DNA of 64,000 nt from positions 2,294,001 to 2,358,000 of the forward strand of contig NZ_CP076103.1 in the NCBI RefSeq assembly GCF_018732085.1. The letters are read 5' to 3'. The position numbers and the translations under genes were made by a program. The notes below the pieces were generated by a model. That model was not told the origin of the DNA and made no database searches. It saw only the letters and a list, made by a program, of their open reading frames with translations. The DNA is from Lysobacter capsici (lineage in GTDB: Bacteria; Pseudomonadota; Gammaproteobacteria; Xanthomonadales; Xanthomonadaceae). This document shows, piece after piece, positions 25,858 through 35,116 of this stretch (position 1 is the stretch's first letter; every line of letters starts with the position of its first letter).

Positions 25858-27237
25858 TCAGCGCCGAAAATCCACCGCGAACGCGATCAACGTGCCCGGT
25901 ATGCGGCTCATGCCAGCCGGGCAATCGCCATCCAACGCCACCTGCGCGCGTTCGCCGCTGCCGCGGTTCACGCAGACTTCGAACTGCTCGCCGGCGCCGG
26001 TCTGGGTCACGCTGTAATCGTTGTCGCTGCCGATCAGCACCAGATGCTTGCCGTCGCGCAGGCGCGGGCCGATCGCCAGGCCTTCCAGTTTCTCCGGGAT
26101 GTCGCGCGCACCCGCGTCGCGCAGCGCGGCGAGGATGTCGAGTTCGGGCGCCTTGGCGACCGGCCGCACATCGGCGGGCAACTCGTTGCTGCCGGCCAGC
26201 GAACGCTGGGCGACGTTGCTCGCGCCGCGCAGCGAGATGCGATACACGCGCTTGTGCAGCGGCGCGGCGGTGACCTCGACGCCGAGGCCGCGGTTGTCGC
26301 GTTCGAGCACCAGGAACTCGCGGTCGCTGAGCGCATGGATCGCGCTCAGGCCGATGCTGCGGCCCTGGTTGGTCGCGGAGAAATCGTCGTCGCCGGACGG
26401 ATCGATCGCGTTCAACGCGGCGATCGGTTCGAGCTGGTACACGTACTGCGCCTGCGAACGTCCGCTGCGCGCGTCGAACTCGACGATGCGCACGTTGCGG
26501 CTGCGGCGGCCGTCGTTGCTGGCGCCTTCCTGGGTCAGCGGGTCCTGCATCACCGCGTACAACTTGTCGCCCGAGGCGTTGAAGGTCAGGCCTTCGAAAC
26601 CGCGATTGTCCTGACGGCCGCTGACCACCGACTTGCGGTCGCCGACGTAATCGAGCGCGCCCGCCGCGGTGCGCGGCAACAGGTTGTCGGGCGTGGCGAA
26701 CGCGCGCAGGAAGCGGCCGTTCGGGGCGAATTCGTACACGCTCGGCCCGTATTCGTCGGCGACGAAGAAGTGACCGTTGCGGCCGATCGCGAAGCCTTCC
26801 GGGTCGAAACTCATGCCGAGCGTGGATGCATCGCCGTTGAGCAGCAGCGGATTGAGGCCATTGAAGCTCTCGCCGCGGCCCGCGCTGAACACGATGGTCT
26901 TGTCGACGATGGGCTGGCCGATCCGGCCGCTGCGCCGATCGAAGGGAATGCGCAGGCGCTGCACGCGAGTGGCGTAGTCGATCACGCCGCCGCCGGGACC
27001 GCGATCGGACAACGCATACCAATAACCGTCGCGCGGGTTGTAAGTGAGGTCGGAGTAGAAACCGAAACGGTTGAGGTTGGCCTGGTCGGGCGTGCCCGGC
27101 GGCAGGCGCACCGCGTCGCGCGTGGTCGCCGGGGTTTCTTCGATATCGGTCAAGGTCCACTGCGAAGCCGGAACGCTGCCTGCGAAAGCGGGCGCGGCGC
27201 AGGCGAGCAGCACGGCGGTGAGAGCGGAACGGATCAT
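25858..27237 (-). CDS. Exported esterase-like/phytase-like beta-propeller protein
   Basis: A 459-residue protein with a clear signal peptide (MIRSALTAVLLACAAPAFAG). The body fits the esterase-like activity of phytase family: GFYSDLTYNPRDGYWYALSDRG, SFDPEGFAIGRNGHFFVADEYGP, NRGFEGLTFNASGDKLYAVMQ and KLEGLAIGPRLRDGKHLVLIGSDND are successive propeller blades. The EGF/EGL repeats are typical metal- or substrate-side loops of the fold. It is probably periplasmic or secreted; phosphoester or ester hydrolysis is inferred from the family. It is third in a likely three-gene minus-strand run, starting 51 bases after the EEP hydrolase. The ATG at 27237 starts the signal peptide. Confidence 0.85.
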   Translation of the reverse strand: MIRSALTAVLLACAAPAFAGSVPASQWTLTDIEETPATTRDAVRLPPGTPDQANLNRFGFYSDLTYNPRDGYWYALSDRGPGGGVIDYATRVQRLRIPFDRRSGRIGQPIVDKTIVFSAGRGESFNGLNPLLLNGDASTLGMSFDPEGFAIGRNGHFFVADEYGPSVYEFAPNGRFLRAFATPDNLLPRTAAGALDYVGDRKSVVSGRQDNRGFEGLTFNASGDKLYAVMQDPLTQEGASNDGRRSRNVRIVEFDARSGRSQAQYVYQLEPIAALNAIDPSGDDDFSATNQGRSIGLSAIHALSDREFLVLERDNRGLGVEVTAAPLHKRVYRISLRGASNVAQRSLAGSNELPADVRPVAKAPELDILAALRDAGARDIPEKLEGLAIGPRLRDGKHLVLIGSDNDYSVTQTGAGEQFEVCVNRGSGERAQVALDGDCPAGMSRIPGTLIAFAVDFRR

Positions 27238-27288
27238 GCGGGGCTCCAGGCACAACGGGGGAACCCGCCACGCTAGGGGCCCGATATG

Positions 27289-28218
27289 TCAGTTCGGTGA
27301 CGGCGTGGACGGCGTGCCGCCGCGCAGCCGCAGCGTCGCCAGCAGGCCGAAATGATCCGAGGCCCACACGCCGTCGCGGCTGCGGTTGAGGACGATGCGC
27401 GCCTGGATCAGCTCGAACGCGGCCGGGTCGTAGAAGACGTGATCGATGCGCTGCGCCGGCAGATAGGCCGGGTTGAGCGTGGTGCTGGCGGCGGCATCGC
27501 CGGCCTCGCGCGGATGCGCCTGGGCGTAGGCGTCGCGATAGCGCGCGGCGAGCGCGCGCAGTTCGGGCGAGTCGGCATTGCTGTTGAAGTCGCCGGCGAC
27601 GATCGTCGGCGCGCCTTGCGCGGTGGCGTCGACGAAGCCGAGCAGGCTGGCGATCTGTTCGCGGCGGATCTCGCCGCCGCCCGCGTCGTTGTGCAGGTGG
27701 GTCGCATAGACATTGATGCCGCGGTGTTGCGCGCCCACGCGCAGCAGTGCGTGCGCGACGGTGCGGTAGTCGTTCAACGGCGCGAGCTTGTGCATGTCGC
27801 GTGCGGCGACCGGCATCCGGGTCAGGATCGCGTTGCCGTAGCGGCGTGGCGCATCGGCCGCATCGACCGAGACGAACTGCGCCTGATAGCCCAGGGCATC
27901 GGCCAGATCCTGCGCCTGATTGCGCAGGCCTTCGTGCTGCAGCACTTCCTGCAGCGCGATCACGTCGGGTTGCAGACGCTTGATCTCGGCGACGATCAAG
28001 GCCCTGCGCTTGGGCCAGTCGGTCTTGTCGTGCCACAGGTTCAGGCTCAGCACGGTCAGGGTGACCGGGCGTAGCGCGATGTTTGCGGTGCGCTCCGCGG
28101 CGAGGGCCTGCGGCGGAATGGCGAATACGCCGAGCAACGTCAGCGACAGCGCGAATGCGGCGTTGCGCAGGCCGCCGATCCGCTCGCGCGGGGAACGCGG
28201 GGCATGGACAGCGATCAC
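27289..28218 (-). CDS. Exported endonuclease/exonuclease/phosphatase (EEP) family hydrolase
   Basis: A 309-residue protein, exported by an N-terminal hydrophobic segment (FALSLTLLGVFAIPPQALA). The EEP fold motifs are all visible: TVLSLNLWHDK, the metal-binding Glu of ALQEVLQHEG, YATHLHNDAG, VAGDFNSNAD, and the catalytic WASDHFGLLATL at the end. It could act on nucleic acid, phospholipid or another phosphoester. I place the start at a GTG at 28218, because it overlaps the upstream lipoprotein stop as GTGA and gives a well-formed signal peptide; no ATG is available. Confidence 0.85.
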   Translation of the reverse strand: MIAVHAPRSPRERIGGLRNAAFALSLTLLGVFAIPPQALAAERTANIALRPVTLTVLSLNLWHDKTDWPKRRALIVAEIKRLQPDVIALQEVLQHEGLRNQAQDLADALGYQAQFVSVDAADAPRRYGNAILTRMPVAARDMHKLAPLNDYRTVAHALLRVGAQHRGINVYATHLHNDAGGGEIRREQIASLLGFVDATAQGAPTIVAGDFNSNADSPELRALAARYRDAYAQAHPREAGDAAASTTLNPAYLPAQRIDHVFYDPAAFELIQARIVLNRSRDGVWASDHFGLLATLRLRGGTPSTPSPN

Positions 28219-28634
28219 GGCGTCGGGAACTCCGCGCAGCCCAGGTACTGCTGATCGCCGACCTGCAGGATCACGCTGGCCGGGTAATCGCGATCGCTCA
28301 TGCCGTCGCTGCATTGTTCGCGCTTGTAGGTCAGCGAGACCGCGGTGCCGTCGCGGGTGTCGCCGGCGAAGCCGTTGCTTTCCTCGATCACCGTGGCCTT
28401 GGGGACTTCGAGCTTGCGCTGGCCGTAGTCGAGTTGCAGCGAGATCTTCGGCTGCGCGCCGGCGCCGACTTCGGCGACCCAGCCCGGTTCGGTGCCGATG
28501 GCGCGCAATGCCAGGCCGGAGGCGGTGTGCGGCGCGGCGGCGGGCTTGGGTGTTGCGGTCGGTGCGGTTTTGTCGGCGCAGGCGGCGAGCAGCAACGCGG
28601 GCAGGGTACACAGCAGGATGAGGCGCGAACGCAT
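28215..28634 (-). CDS. COG3650-like lipoprotein
   Basis: A 139-residue lipoprotein: signal MRSRLILLCTLPALLLAAC with lipobox LAAC, and Cys19 the predicted lipidation site. After a Pro/Ala linker comes LRAIGTEPGWVAEVG, the start of the COG3650/DUF-type heat-shock-HslJ-adjacent membrane lipoprotein domain, ending with SDGMSDRDYPASVILQVG and the conserved C-terminal YLGCAE. Function is unknown. It is first in a three-gene minus-strand run with two exported hydrolases. Confidence 0.82.
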   Translation of the reverse strand: MRSRLILLCTLPALLLAACADKTAPTATPKPAAAPHTASGLALRAIGTEPGWVAEVGAGAQPKISLQLDYGQRKLEVPKATVIEESNGFAGDTRDGTAVSLTYKREQCSDGMSDRDYPASVILQVGDQQYLGCAEFPTP

Positions 28635-29055
28635 GCGGTGTCTCTCGGTGTTCGGAACGCAGGCCCAGGATAACGCGTGGGGTGTTGCGCGGCGTGTAGG
28701 GCGATGTTTGCGGGGTGCGCGATGGTGTCGGGAGGTTTGTCGTTGGCGGGATTTCGCGGTTGCGGCTTACGCCGCTCCTACAGTCGCCTTTGGTTGGATC
28801 GGACGCCTCTAGAACGATGGTTGCGGGGTGCGTGATGGTGCCGGGAGGTTTGTCGTTGGCGGGATTTCGCGGTCGCGGCTTGCGCCGCTCCTACAGTCGC
28901 CTTCGGCTGGATCGGGCGCGCCTTGTAGGAGCGGCGCAAGCCGCGACCGCGAATCCTCGCTTACGTCGACGGCGTGAGGTCGCTATCGCCACTCGCGATC
29001 GAAGAAGATCCGCGTGGGACGCTGCTTTTTCCCGAGACCGCCGCGGGCGTCGTCG
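28635..29055. repeat. Intergenic family-A repeats with a 113-bp duplication
   Basis: No gene is seen. A block of about 113 bases is repeated head to tail (around 28709-28821 and 28822-28935). Each copy contains one inverted-orientation family-A element (28755-28782, 28868-28895), and a forward-orientation copy follows at 28924-28951 to make an inverted pair. Confidence 0.8.
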
Positions 29056-29096
29056 CGCAAAAAAGAAAAACGCGCGAAGCCGAAGCTTCGCGCGTT
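29056..29096 (-). terminator. Intrinsic terminator of the M14 peptidase gene
   Basis: On the minus strand, a perfect 12-base stem AACGCGCGAAGC with a TTCG tetraloop is followed by TTTTTCTTTTTT. It lies about 47 bases after the stop of the M14 carboxypeptidase gene. Confidence 0.93.
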
Positions 29097-29142
29097 CGAG
29101 GTGCATCGCGTTCACCGCGTGAGAATCAGCGCGGCACCAACC

Positions 29143-30960
29143 TCAGCGCGGAACCGACTCAATACGCAGCACCGGATACTGGTTGTAATGCGTATCCCAG
29201 GCCGAATGCTTGCGATAGAAGAAGTCCAGGCGCTGCTGCGGGCTCTTGGCGAACGCCGGATCTTGCAGTTTGGCGTCGAATTCGGCCTTGACCTTCGGGT
29301 CCTTGAGCATCTCGCGGGCCACGTCCTCGGCGACGTAGTCCTCCATGTATTCCTTGCGTTCGAAGGCGTTGTTGAACTCGCCCCATGCGGCCAGCGAGTC
29401 GGGCGCCTGCGGTTCCAGGATCGCCATCGCCAGCCGCGCCTTGGGTTGGGCGATCGGCACGAACAGCGCGCCGGCGATCAGGTCCTGCGGCTCGGCTTTC
29501 CAGGCGCCAGTCAGGGTCGCGCGCTGATGGCCTTCGACCGAGGTCGCGGCGAATTCGGCCTTGTCGGCGCGGAAGCTCTGCACCGGCGCTTGCTTGAGGG
29601 CGTGATCGAGGCGGCGATAGCTCACGCCGTGTTGATCGAGCTTGGTCGCGACCCAGGCCGCCTGCGCGGCCGGCACCAGATAGCCGCCGCGCGGCGCGTC
29701 GACCACGCGGCTGGGCTGGATGTCGTACTTCAGCGGGATGTTCCAGATCTGCGGTTTGGTTTCGTCGTAACGGGTCATCAGCGCGCCGGACACGTCCGAC
29801 GGCGTGCGCGTGTAGGCATAACCGCGGAACGCGACGGTGCGGGTCTTGTCGCTGGCCTTGTAGTCCAGCGCGACCGGCTGACCGCCCAGCGACTGCGCGC
29901 GCTGGTCGGCGGCGAGCGCCTGGCCGCGCCATTGCGCGCCGTGGGCGGCGATCAGTTCGAGCAGGTCGACGATGGTGTTGCGGGTGATCCGCACGCGAGT
30001 CGGGTAGTCCTTCCACGAGTGGGTCTCGACCAGCATGCCCAGGCGATTGCGCAGTTGGAAATAGCCGTGCGAGAAACGCGGCGGCGGCACGCTGTCCTCG
30101 AAGCCGGAGGTCGGGTCGTCGGATTCGACGAAGGACGGGTAGTACGACAGCGGCAGCGAACCTTGCGTCGACAGGCGTTCGATCACGCCGTCGCGCCATG
30201 CGGTGCCCACCGCGCGCAGCGCTTCGTCGCCGGCATGCACCGGCTCGACCTGGATCGAGACGTCGTGTTCGAACTTGGCGCCGTCGGTGACGTGCAGGTC
30301 GACGTAGGCCAGCGGGTCCCAGCGCTCGACCAGCTTGAGCATGGCCTGCATCTCGGGTGCATCGGCCTTGAGGTAGTCGCGGTTGAGGTTGTAGTTCTGC
30401 GCGGTGGTGCGCCAGCCCATTTCCTCCGGGCCGCGTTGGTTGGGGCGGTTCCAGCGGCCGAAGCGTTCGTGGCCGTCGATGTTGAACACCGGCACGAACA
30501 GCAGCACCTGCTTGTCGAGCGCGTCCTTCGCCGCTTCGCCGTCGAGGATCTGGCGCAGGGCCAGGAAGCCCGCGTCCTTGCCGTCGATTTCGCCCGAGTG
30601 GATGCCGCCCTGGATCAAGGTCACCGGCAATTGCCTGGCCTGCGCCTGTTGCGGGGTGAACGCGCCGCTGCGGGTCGCGATCAGCACTTTCATCGGCCGG
30701 CCTTCCGGCGTGGTGCCGAAATCCTCGCAACGCACCGCATCGGGATAGCGCTGAGCGAAGGCTTTGCACAACGCGATGACTTCGTCGTAGCGGCCGGTTT
30801 TCAGAAAACCGCTGCGCTCGGACACGGTGCTCAGCGCCTGCGGCGCGGCGGCGCTCGCGGCGGGCGCGGCGAGTGCGCAGGTCAAGGCGAGACACAACGC
30901 GGCGGTGGCGTGCGGCAGCGCGAGGGACAGGGGCGAGCGGCTATGGGTCATTGCGGACAT
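29143..30960 (-). CDS. Secreted M14-family zinc carboxypeptidase
   Basis: A 605-residue exported metallopeptidase. Its signal region ends in LALTCALAAPAASAAAP. HSGEIDGKD (His121, Glu124) gives the first two zinc ligands of the M14 fold, and YVDLHVTDG provides the third His about 105 residues later. The conserved arginine and the ETHSWKDY strand that should carry catalytic residues are also present. The last 250 residues (beta-rich, RTVAFRGYAYTRTPS onward) are an extra domain. Two in-frame ATGs (30960, 30951) differ by three residues. It starts 23 bases after a lipoprotein gene, likely in one transcript. Confidence 0.88.
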   Translation of the reverse strand: MSAMTHSRSPLSLALPHATAALCLALTCALAAPAASAAAPQALSTVSERSGFLKTGRYDEVIALCKAFAQRYPDAVRCEDFGTTPEGRPMKVLIATRSGAFTPQQAQARQLPVTLIQGGIHSGEIDGKDAGFLALRQILDGEAAKDALDKQVLLFVPVFNIDGHERFGRWNRPNQRGPEEMGWRTTAQNYNLNRDYLKADAPEMQAMLKLVERWDPLAYVDLHVTDGAKFEHDVSIQVEPVHAGDEALRAVGTAWRDGVIERLSTQGSLPLSYYPSFVESDDPTSGFEDSVPPPRFSHGYFQLRNRLGMLVETHSWKDYPTRVRITRNTIVDLLELIAAHGAQWRGQALAADQRAQSLGGQPVALDYKASDKTRTVAFRGYAYTRTPSDVSGALMTRYDETKPQIWNIPLKYDIQPSRVVDAPRGGYLVPAAQAAWVATKLDQHGVSYRRLDHALKQAPVQSFRADKAEFAATSVEGHQRATLTGAWKAEPQDLIAGALFVPIAQPKARLAMAILEPQAPDSLAAWGEFNNAFERKEYMEDYVAEDVAREMLKDPKVKAEFDAKLQDPAFAKSPQQRLDFFYRKHSAWDTHYNQYPVLRIESVPR

Positions 30961-30983
30961 CCAGCAAGCGGAAAGGGGATTGA

Positions 30984-31643
30984 TCAATCGAGATTGCAGG
31001 TCACGCCGGCGCAGGTGCGGGTGTTGAAGTCGTAGATCGCCGAGTGGCCGAGTTCGCCGGTCGGGCGCGGCACGCCGCGCGGTACGTAGAACTTGGCCGA
31101 ATGCGCGCCGTACAGGCCGCTCGGCACGCGATACGGCTTGAGCACCACGTAGGCGTTGTGCATCGCGAACGCGGACGAATCGCCACGCCCGTCGCCGGGT
31201 TTCTGGGTGGCCAGCCATTCGTTCATGTCGCTGTTGCGCGCTTCGCGCAGATAGCCTTCGCGCACGCCGAGCGCGAGCCCGGCTTCGCCGCCGGGGCGGG
31301 TGTCGGGCGGTTCGATCGGGACGATCGGCACCACCGGTTCGGACCCTTGCGGCTTGCTCGCGTTGCGCGCGGGTTCGGGCGCAGTTGCGCGGCGCGCGTG
31401 GGCGACCGTCTGCATCGGCACGGACGCGCCGCTGCCGGGCGCGTCGGTGTTTTGCGTGTTCGCGTTTTGCGCGGCCGGGGTCGAGCGGTCGGGCGGGACC
31501 ATCGCGTCGGCGGGCGGCGCCTGCGCGGGCTTGTCGTCGGCGGGGCGCGAGGCGTATTCGAACGCGCGGTTGATCGAATCGCAGCCGACGATCGCCAGGC
31601 TCAGGCCGGTGATCAGCAGCAATCGGGGCAGGCGTTGCGACAT
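30984..31643 (-). CDS. Hypothetical lipoprotein
   Basis: A 219-residue protein with a lipoprotein signal (MSQRLPRLLLITGLSLAIVGC, Cys21). A long disordered region rich in Pro, Ala, Asn, Thr and Glu (about residues 33-115) follows. A compact C-terminal domain contains GYLREARNSDMNEWLATQK, NAYVVLKPYRVPSGLYGAHSAKF and a terminal TCAGVTCN with two cysteines. I do not recognise the domain. It precedes the M14 peptidase gene by 23 bases and probably shares its transcript. Confidence 0.75.
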   Translation of the reverse strand: MSQRLPRLLLITGLSLAIVGCDSINRAFEYASRPADDKPAQAPPADAMVPPDRSTPAAQNANTQNTDAPGSGASVPMQTVAHARRATAPEPARNASKPQGSEPVVPIVPIEPPDTRPGGEAGLALGVREGYLREARNSDMNEWLATQKPGDGRGDSSAFAMHNAYVVLKPYRVPSGLYGAHSAKFYVPRGVPRPTGELGHSAIYDFNTRTCAGVTCNLD

Positions 31644-31871
31644 GGGAGCGGTTCCTGGTCGAGAGCATGCGCACCGTCGGCGATGGGCGCATGGCGTGGG
31701 CTAATTTACGGGATCGCGCCGCGCTGCGCCTGTGCAGGATCGGTGCTGCTGCCAACCGGTGACAGCAGTCATGCCGCGACCGTGCATCGCCCGTCGCCGT
31801 CGTGCGGGCAACGCGGGCGATGACCTAGACTTGCGCATCGCCTCTCGCTTTGAATCGTCCGGACGGCCCGC

Positions 31872-32498
31872 ATGTACGCTCTGTATTACTCACCCGGCAC
31901 CGCCAGCCTCGTCGTCCATTGGCTGCTGATCGAGATGGATCTGGCCCACGAGCTGCGACCGGTCGACATCGAGGCGCGCGACCACAAGCGCGCCGAGTAC
32001 CTCGCGCTCAATCCCAACGGCCTGGTGCCGACCCTGATCGTCGACGGCGAGCCGCGCTACGAAGCGGCGGCGCTGGCGATGTACCTGGCCGATCGCCACC
32101 CCGAGGCCGGCCTCGCGCCGAGCATCGCCGATCCGCGGCGCGCGCAGTACAACCAGTGGATGTTCAACCTGACCAACACCCTGCAATCGCCGCTGCGGCT
32201 GTGGTGGTATCCCTCCGACCTGCAGGCCGACGACGAGGCCGTGCGGCTCGGCGCGCAGGCGCGGATCGAGGCGGCCTGCGAACGGCTCGACGCGCACCTG
32301 GCGCAGCACGGCCCGTACCTGCTCGGCGAGCGGCTGAGCGTCGCCGATTTCTATCTGACCATGCTGATGCGCTGGACCCGCAAGATGCCCAGGCCGGCGC
32401 ACGACTGGCCGCATCTGGGCGCGTTCGCCCAGCGCATGAAGGCGCGGCCGAGTTTCGCCGTGCTGTATCAGCGCGAAGGTTTGAGCGAATGGGCGTGA
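31872..32498 (+). CDS. Glutathione S-transferase family protein
   Basis: A 208-residue cytosolic GST. The N-terminus MYALYYSPGTASLVVHWLL has the Ser/Tyr active-site region, followed by LNPNGLVPTLIVDGEPRYEAAALAMYL, the glutathione-binding loop with cis-Pro and the acidic EA pair. GERLSVADFYLTMLMRW is the N-capping box of the C-terminal domain. The gene is distinct from the GST at 14.2 kb. Its stop lies inside the start of the next gene, which begins ten bases earlier. Confidence 0.9.
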   Translation: MYALYYSPGTASLVVHWLLIEMDLAHELRPVDIEARDHKRAEYLALNPNGLVPTLIVDGEPRYEAAALAMYLADRHPEAGLAPSIADPRRAQYNQWMFNLTNTLQSPLRLWWYPSDLQADDEAVRLGAQARIEAACERLDAHLAQHGPYLLGERLSVADFYLTMLMRWTRKMPRPAHDWPHLGAFAQRMKARPSFAVLYQREGLSEWA

Positions 32499-33238
32499 GA
32501 AGGGGCGGCTGGGCTGCCGTATTCGCGATCGCCTGCGCGACCGGCTTGTCCATGATCGTTGCGGCCGACGCGTCTGCCGATGCGAAACCCGCGAAGGCCG
32601 CGCCGGCCAGCGTGGCCGCCGTCGGCACCGCGGTCGGCGGCCTCAGCCCGGCCGAATGGACCGTGCGCTGGTGGCGCTGGGCCCACAGTTTCGTCGACGG
32701 CGCGCGGCCGTATCAGGACCCCGACGGCAGCCGCTGCGCGCTGGGCCAGGACGAAGACGGTCCGGTCTGGTTCCTGGCCGGCACCGACGGCCGCTCGCAG
32801 GTCCGGCGCCGCTGCCGGATACCGGCGGGCAAGCACCTGCTGGTGCCGGTCATCAACATGTACTTCCACGCGCCGCGCATCGGCGAGTACGCGCACCGCT
32901 GCGATCAGGTCAAGGCGCAGGTCATGGTCAACAACGAGGCCCTGGTCAGCGCGGTGGTCGTGCTCGACGGCAAGGCGCTGCCGCGGCCCGCGCGGCTGAC
33001 TTCGCGCTGTTTCGACCCCTTTCCCGATGGTGACCCCGACGGCGACGAAGAAGACCGCAAGCATCCCGGTCCTTACCACGCCGCCGCCGACGGCTATTGG
33101 CTGCTGCTGCCGCCGCTGACGCCGGGCAAGCATCGCCTGGTGATCGGCGCCAACTACGGCAACGACCAGGATGCCGACTTCGGCCGGATGATCCAGAACT
33201 TCGAATACGAGCTGCAGATCGGCGAGTCGGCGATCTGA
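32489..33238 (+). CDS. Hypothetical exported protein with WT-RWWRW motif
   Basis: A 249-residue protein with a signal-like start (MGVRRGGWAAVFAIACATGL, cleavage near ADASADA). The mature N-terminal region contains GLSPAEWTVRWWRWAHSF, then GPVWFLAG, RRRCRIPAGKHLLVPVINM and a late LPPLTPGKHRLVIGANYG. It looks like a beta-sandwich periplasmic or secreted domain, four cysteines suggesting disulfides. The pattern is one I associate with uncharacterised exported proteins; no function is proposed. It overlaps the upstream GST by ten bases, so translation is coupled. Confidence 0.75.
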   Translation: MGVRRGGWAAVFAIACATGLSMIVAADASADAKPAKAAPASVAAVGTAVGGLSPAEWTVRWWRWAHSFVDGARPYQDPDGSRCALGQDEDGPVWFLAGTDGRSQVRRRCRIPAGKHLLVPVINMYFHAPRIGEYAHRCDQVKAQVMVNNEALVSAVVVLDGKALPRPARLTSRCFDPFPDGDPDGDEEDRKHPGPYHAAADGYWLLLPPLTPGKHRLVIGANYGNDQDADFGRMIQNFEYELQIGESAI

Positions 33239-33433
33239 TCGGCTGAACGGGCGCGCCCGCCCTGGCGCCTGTCCGGGCCAAACCGGCTGCGCGGTCGATC
33301 GGTTAGGCTGTGGGGCTGGACCGCCCCGGCCCTGTTGCGTCCGCGCCTTGCGCGGGGCGATGCCGCGACGGCTCCAGGCCGCGCCCCTGACGAGCGCGCC
33401 CGACCGCCCCCGACACACCGCCGAGGACCGTAG

Positions 33434-35062
33434 ATGAGCCAAGCCGCCACCGCCACCGTCGATTCGCAGGGGCGCATGCCCCGCCAGATCGGTTTCATCA
33501 TCGGCAACGAGGCGGCCGAGCGCTTCAGTTTCTACGGCATGCGCAACATCCTGACCTCGTTCCTGGTCGGGACCTTGCTGCTGGCGTCCACCTCCGACCT
33601 GGCCGAGCGCGAACACCTGGCCAAGGAGGTGTTCCACAGCTTCATGATCGGCACCTACTTCTTCCCGTTGCTCGGCGGCTGGCTGGCCGACCGCTATTTC
33701 GGCAAGTACAACACCGTCATCTGGTTCTCGCTGATCTACTGCGCCGGCCACGCCTGCCTGGCGCTGTTCGAACACAACCAGACCGGCTTCTACACCGGCC
33801 TGTTCCTGATCGCGTTCGGCGCCGGCGGGATAAAACCGCTGGTGGTGTCGTTCTGCGGCGACCAGTTCGACCAGAGCAACAAGCACAAGGCCAAGCTGGT
33901 GTTCGACGCGTTCTACTGGACGATCAACTTCGGCTCGCTGTTCGCCTCCTTGCTGATGCCGATCTTCCTGCGCGAATACGGCCCCAGCGTCGCCTTCGGC
34001 ATTCCCGGCGCGCTGATGTTCCTGGCCACCTTCATCTTCTGGCTGGGCCGGCATCGCTACGTGCGGGTGCCGCCGACGCGCTACGCGCCCGATCCGGATT
34101 CGTTCTTCAACGTCGCCCGCACCGCGCTGACCGCCCAGGCGCCGGGGCAGGGCAATCCGGGCCTGATCGTGGCCGCGCTCGGCGTGGTGCTGGCGGTGGC
34201 GGCGCTGTCGCTGACCGTGCTGCCGGCGATGGGCTTCGTCAAGAGCGCCTGCCTGGCGCTGGGCCTGCTGATCGGTTTCGGCGGCTACGGCATTTCGCTG
34301 CAGCTCGACCGCGCCCGCGGCAAGCATCCCGACGCCGCGGTCGACGGCGTGCGCGCGGTGCTGCGCATCCTGATCGTGTTCGCCTTCGTGACCCCGTTCT
34401 GGTCGCTGTTCGACCAGAAGGCCTCGACCTGGGTCCTGCAGGGCCAGAAGATGCTGGTGCCGACCGACCTGTGGTGGTGGCCGAGCTGGCTGATCTCCGG
34501 CGAAGGCGGCTCGCGCGCGGCGGCCTCGCAGATGCAGGCGATCAACCCGCTGCTGGTGATGCTGCTGATCCCGTTCAACAACCTGCTGCTGTACCCGGCG
34601 CTGCGCCGGATCGGCCTGAACCCCACGCCGCTGCGGCGCATGGGGTTCGGCATCGTGATGGCCGGCCTGTCGTGGGTGATCGCCGCGGTGCTGCAGTTGT
34701 ATATGGACGCCGGCCACCCCATGTCGCTGGCATGGCAGATCCTTCCCTACATCCTGCTGACCCTCGGCGAGGTCCTGGTCTCGGCCACCGCGCTGGAGTT
34801 TGCCTACAGCCAGGCGCCGCCGGCGATGAAGGGCGTGATCATGGCCATGTGGTACCTCACCAGCACCTTCGGCAACCTGTGGGTGATGCTGACCAACGCC
34901 GCGGTGCGCAACGAGACGGTGATCGGCCATATCGCCGCCACCGGCCTGAGCGAGAACGCCTTCCTGATGTTCTTCTTCGCCGGTTTCGCCTTCGTCGCCG
35001 CGGCGGCGTTCGGCCTGTACGCACGCAATTACCCGATGCAGGACCATTACCGCGCGGTCTGA
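33434..35062 (+). CDS. POT-family proton-dependent oligopeptide transporter
   Basis: A 542-residue inner-membrane protein with about 14 hydrophobic segments. The E-x-x-E-R motif is in GNEAAERFSFYGMRN (around residues 23-38), and FGAGGIKPLVVSFCGDQF and FYWTINFGS are POT family signatures. The proton gradient drives uptake of di- and tripeptides. Fits a peptide-feeding life style together with the exported peptidases of this window. It is followed after 54 bases by a rhomboid protease gene. Confidence 0.92.
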   Translation: MSQAATATVDSQGRMPRQIGFIIGNEAAERFSFYGMRNILTSFLVGTLLLASTSDLAEREHLAKEVFHSFMIGTYFFPLLGGWLADRYFGKYNTVIWFSLIYCAGHACLALFEHNQTGFYTGLFLIAFGAGGIKPLVVSFCGDQFDQSNKHKAKLVFDAFYWTINFGSLFASLLMPIFLREYGPSVAFGIPGALMFLATFIFWLGRHRYVRVPPTRYAPDPDSFFNVARTALTAQAPGQGNPGLIVAALGVVLAVAALSLTVLPAMGFVKSACLALGLLIGFGGYGISLQLDRARGKHPDAAVDGVRAVLRILIVFAFVTPFWSLFDQKASTWVLQGQKMLVPTDLWWWPSWLISGEGGSRAAASQMQAINPLLVMLLIPFNNLLLYPALRRIGLNPTPLRRMGFGIVMAGLSWVIAAVLQLYMDAGHPMSLAWQILPYILLTLGEVLVSATALEFAYSQAPPAMKGVIMAMWYLTSTFGNLWVMLTNAAVRNETVIGHIAATGLSENAFLMFFFAGFAFVAAAAFGLYARNYPMQDHYRAV

Positions 35063-35116
35063 ACGCCGCCGTCCCGCATCGATGACCCGATCCGATAACA
35101 AGAGTCCGACCCGACC

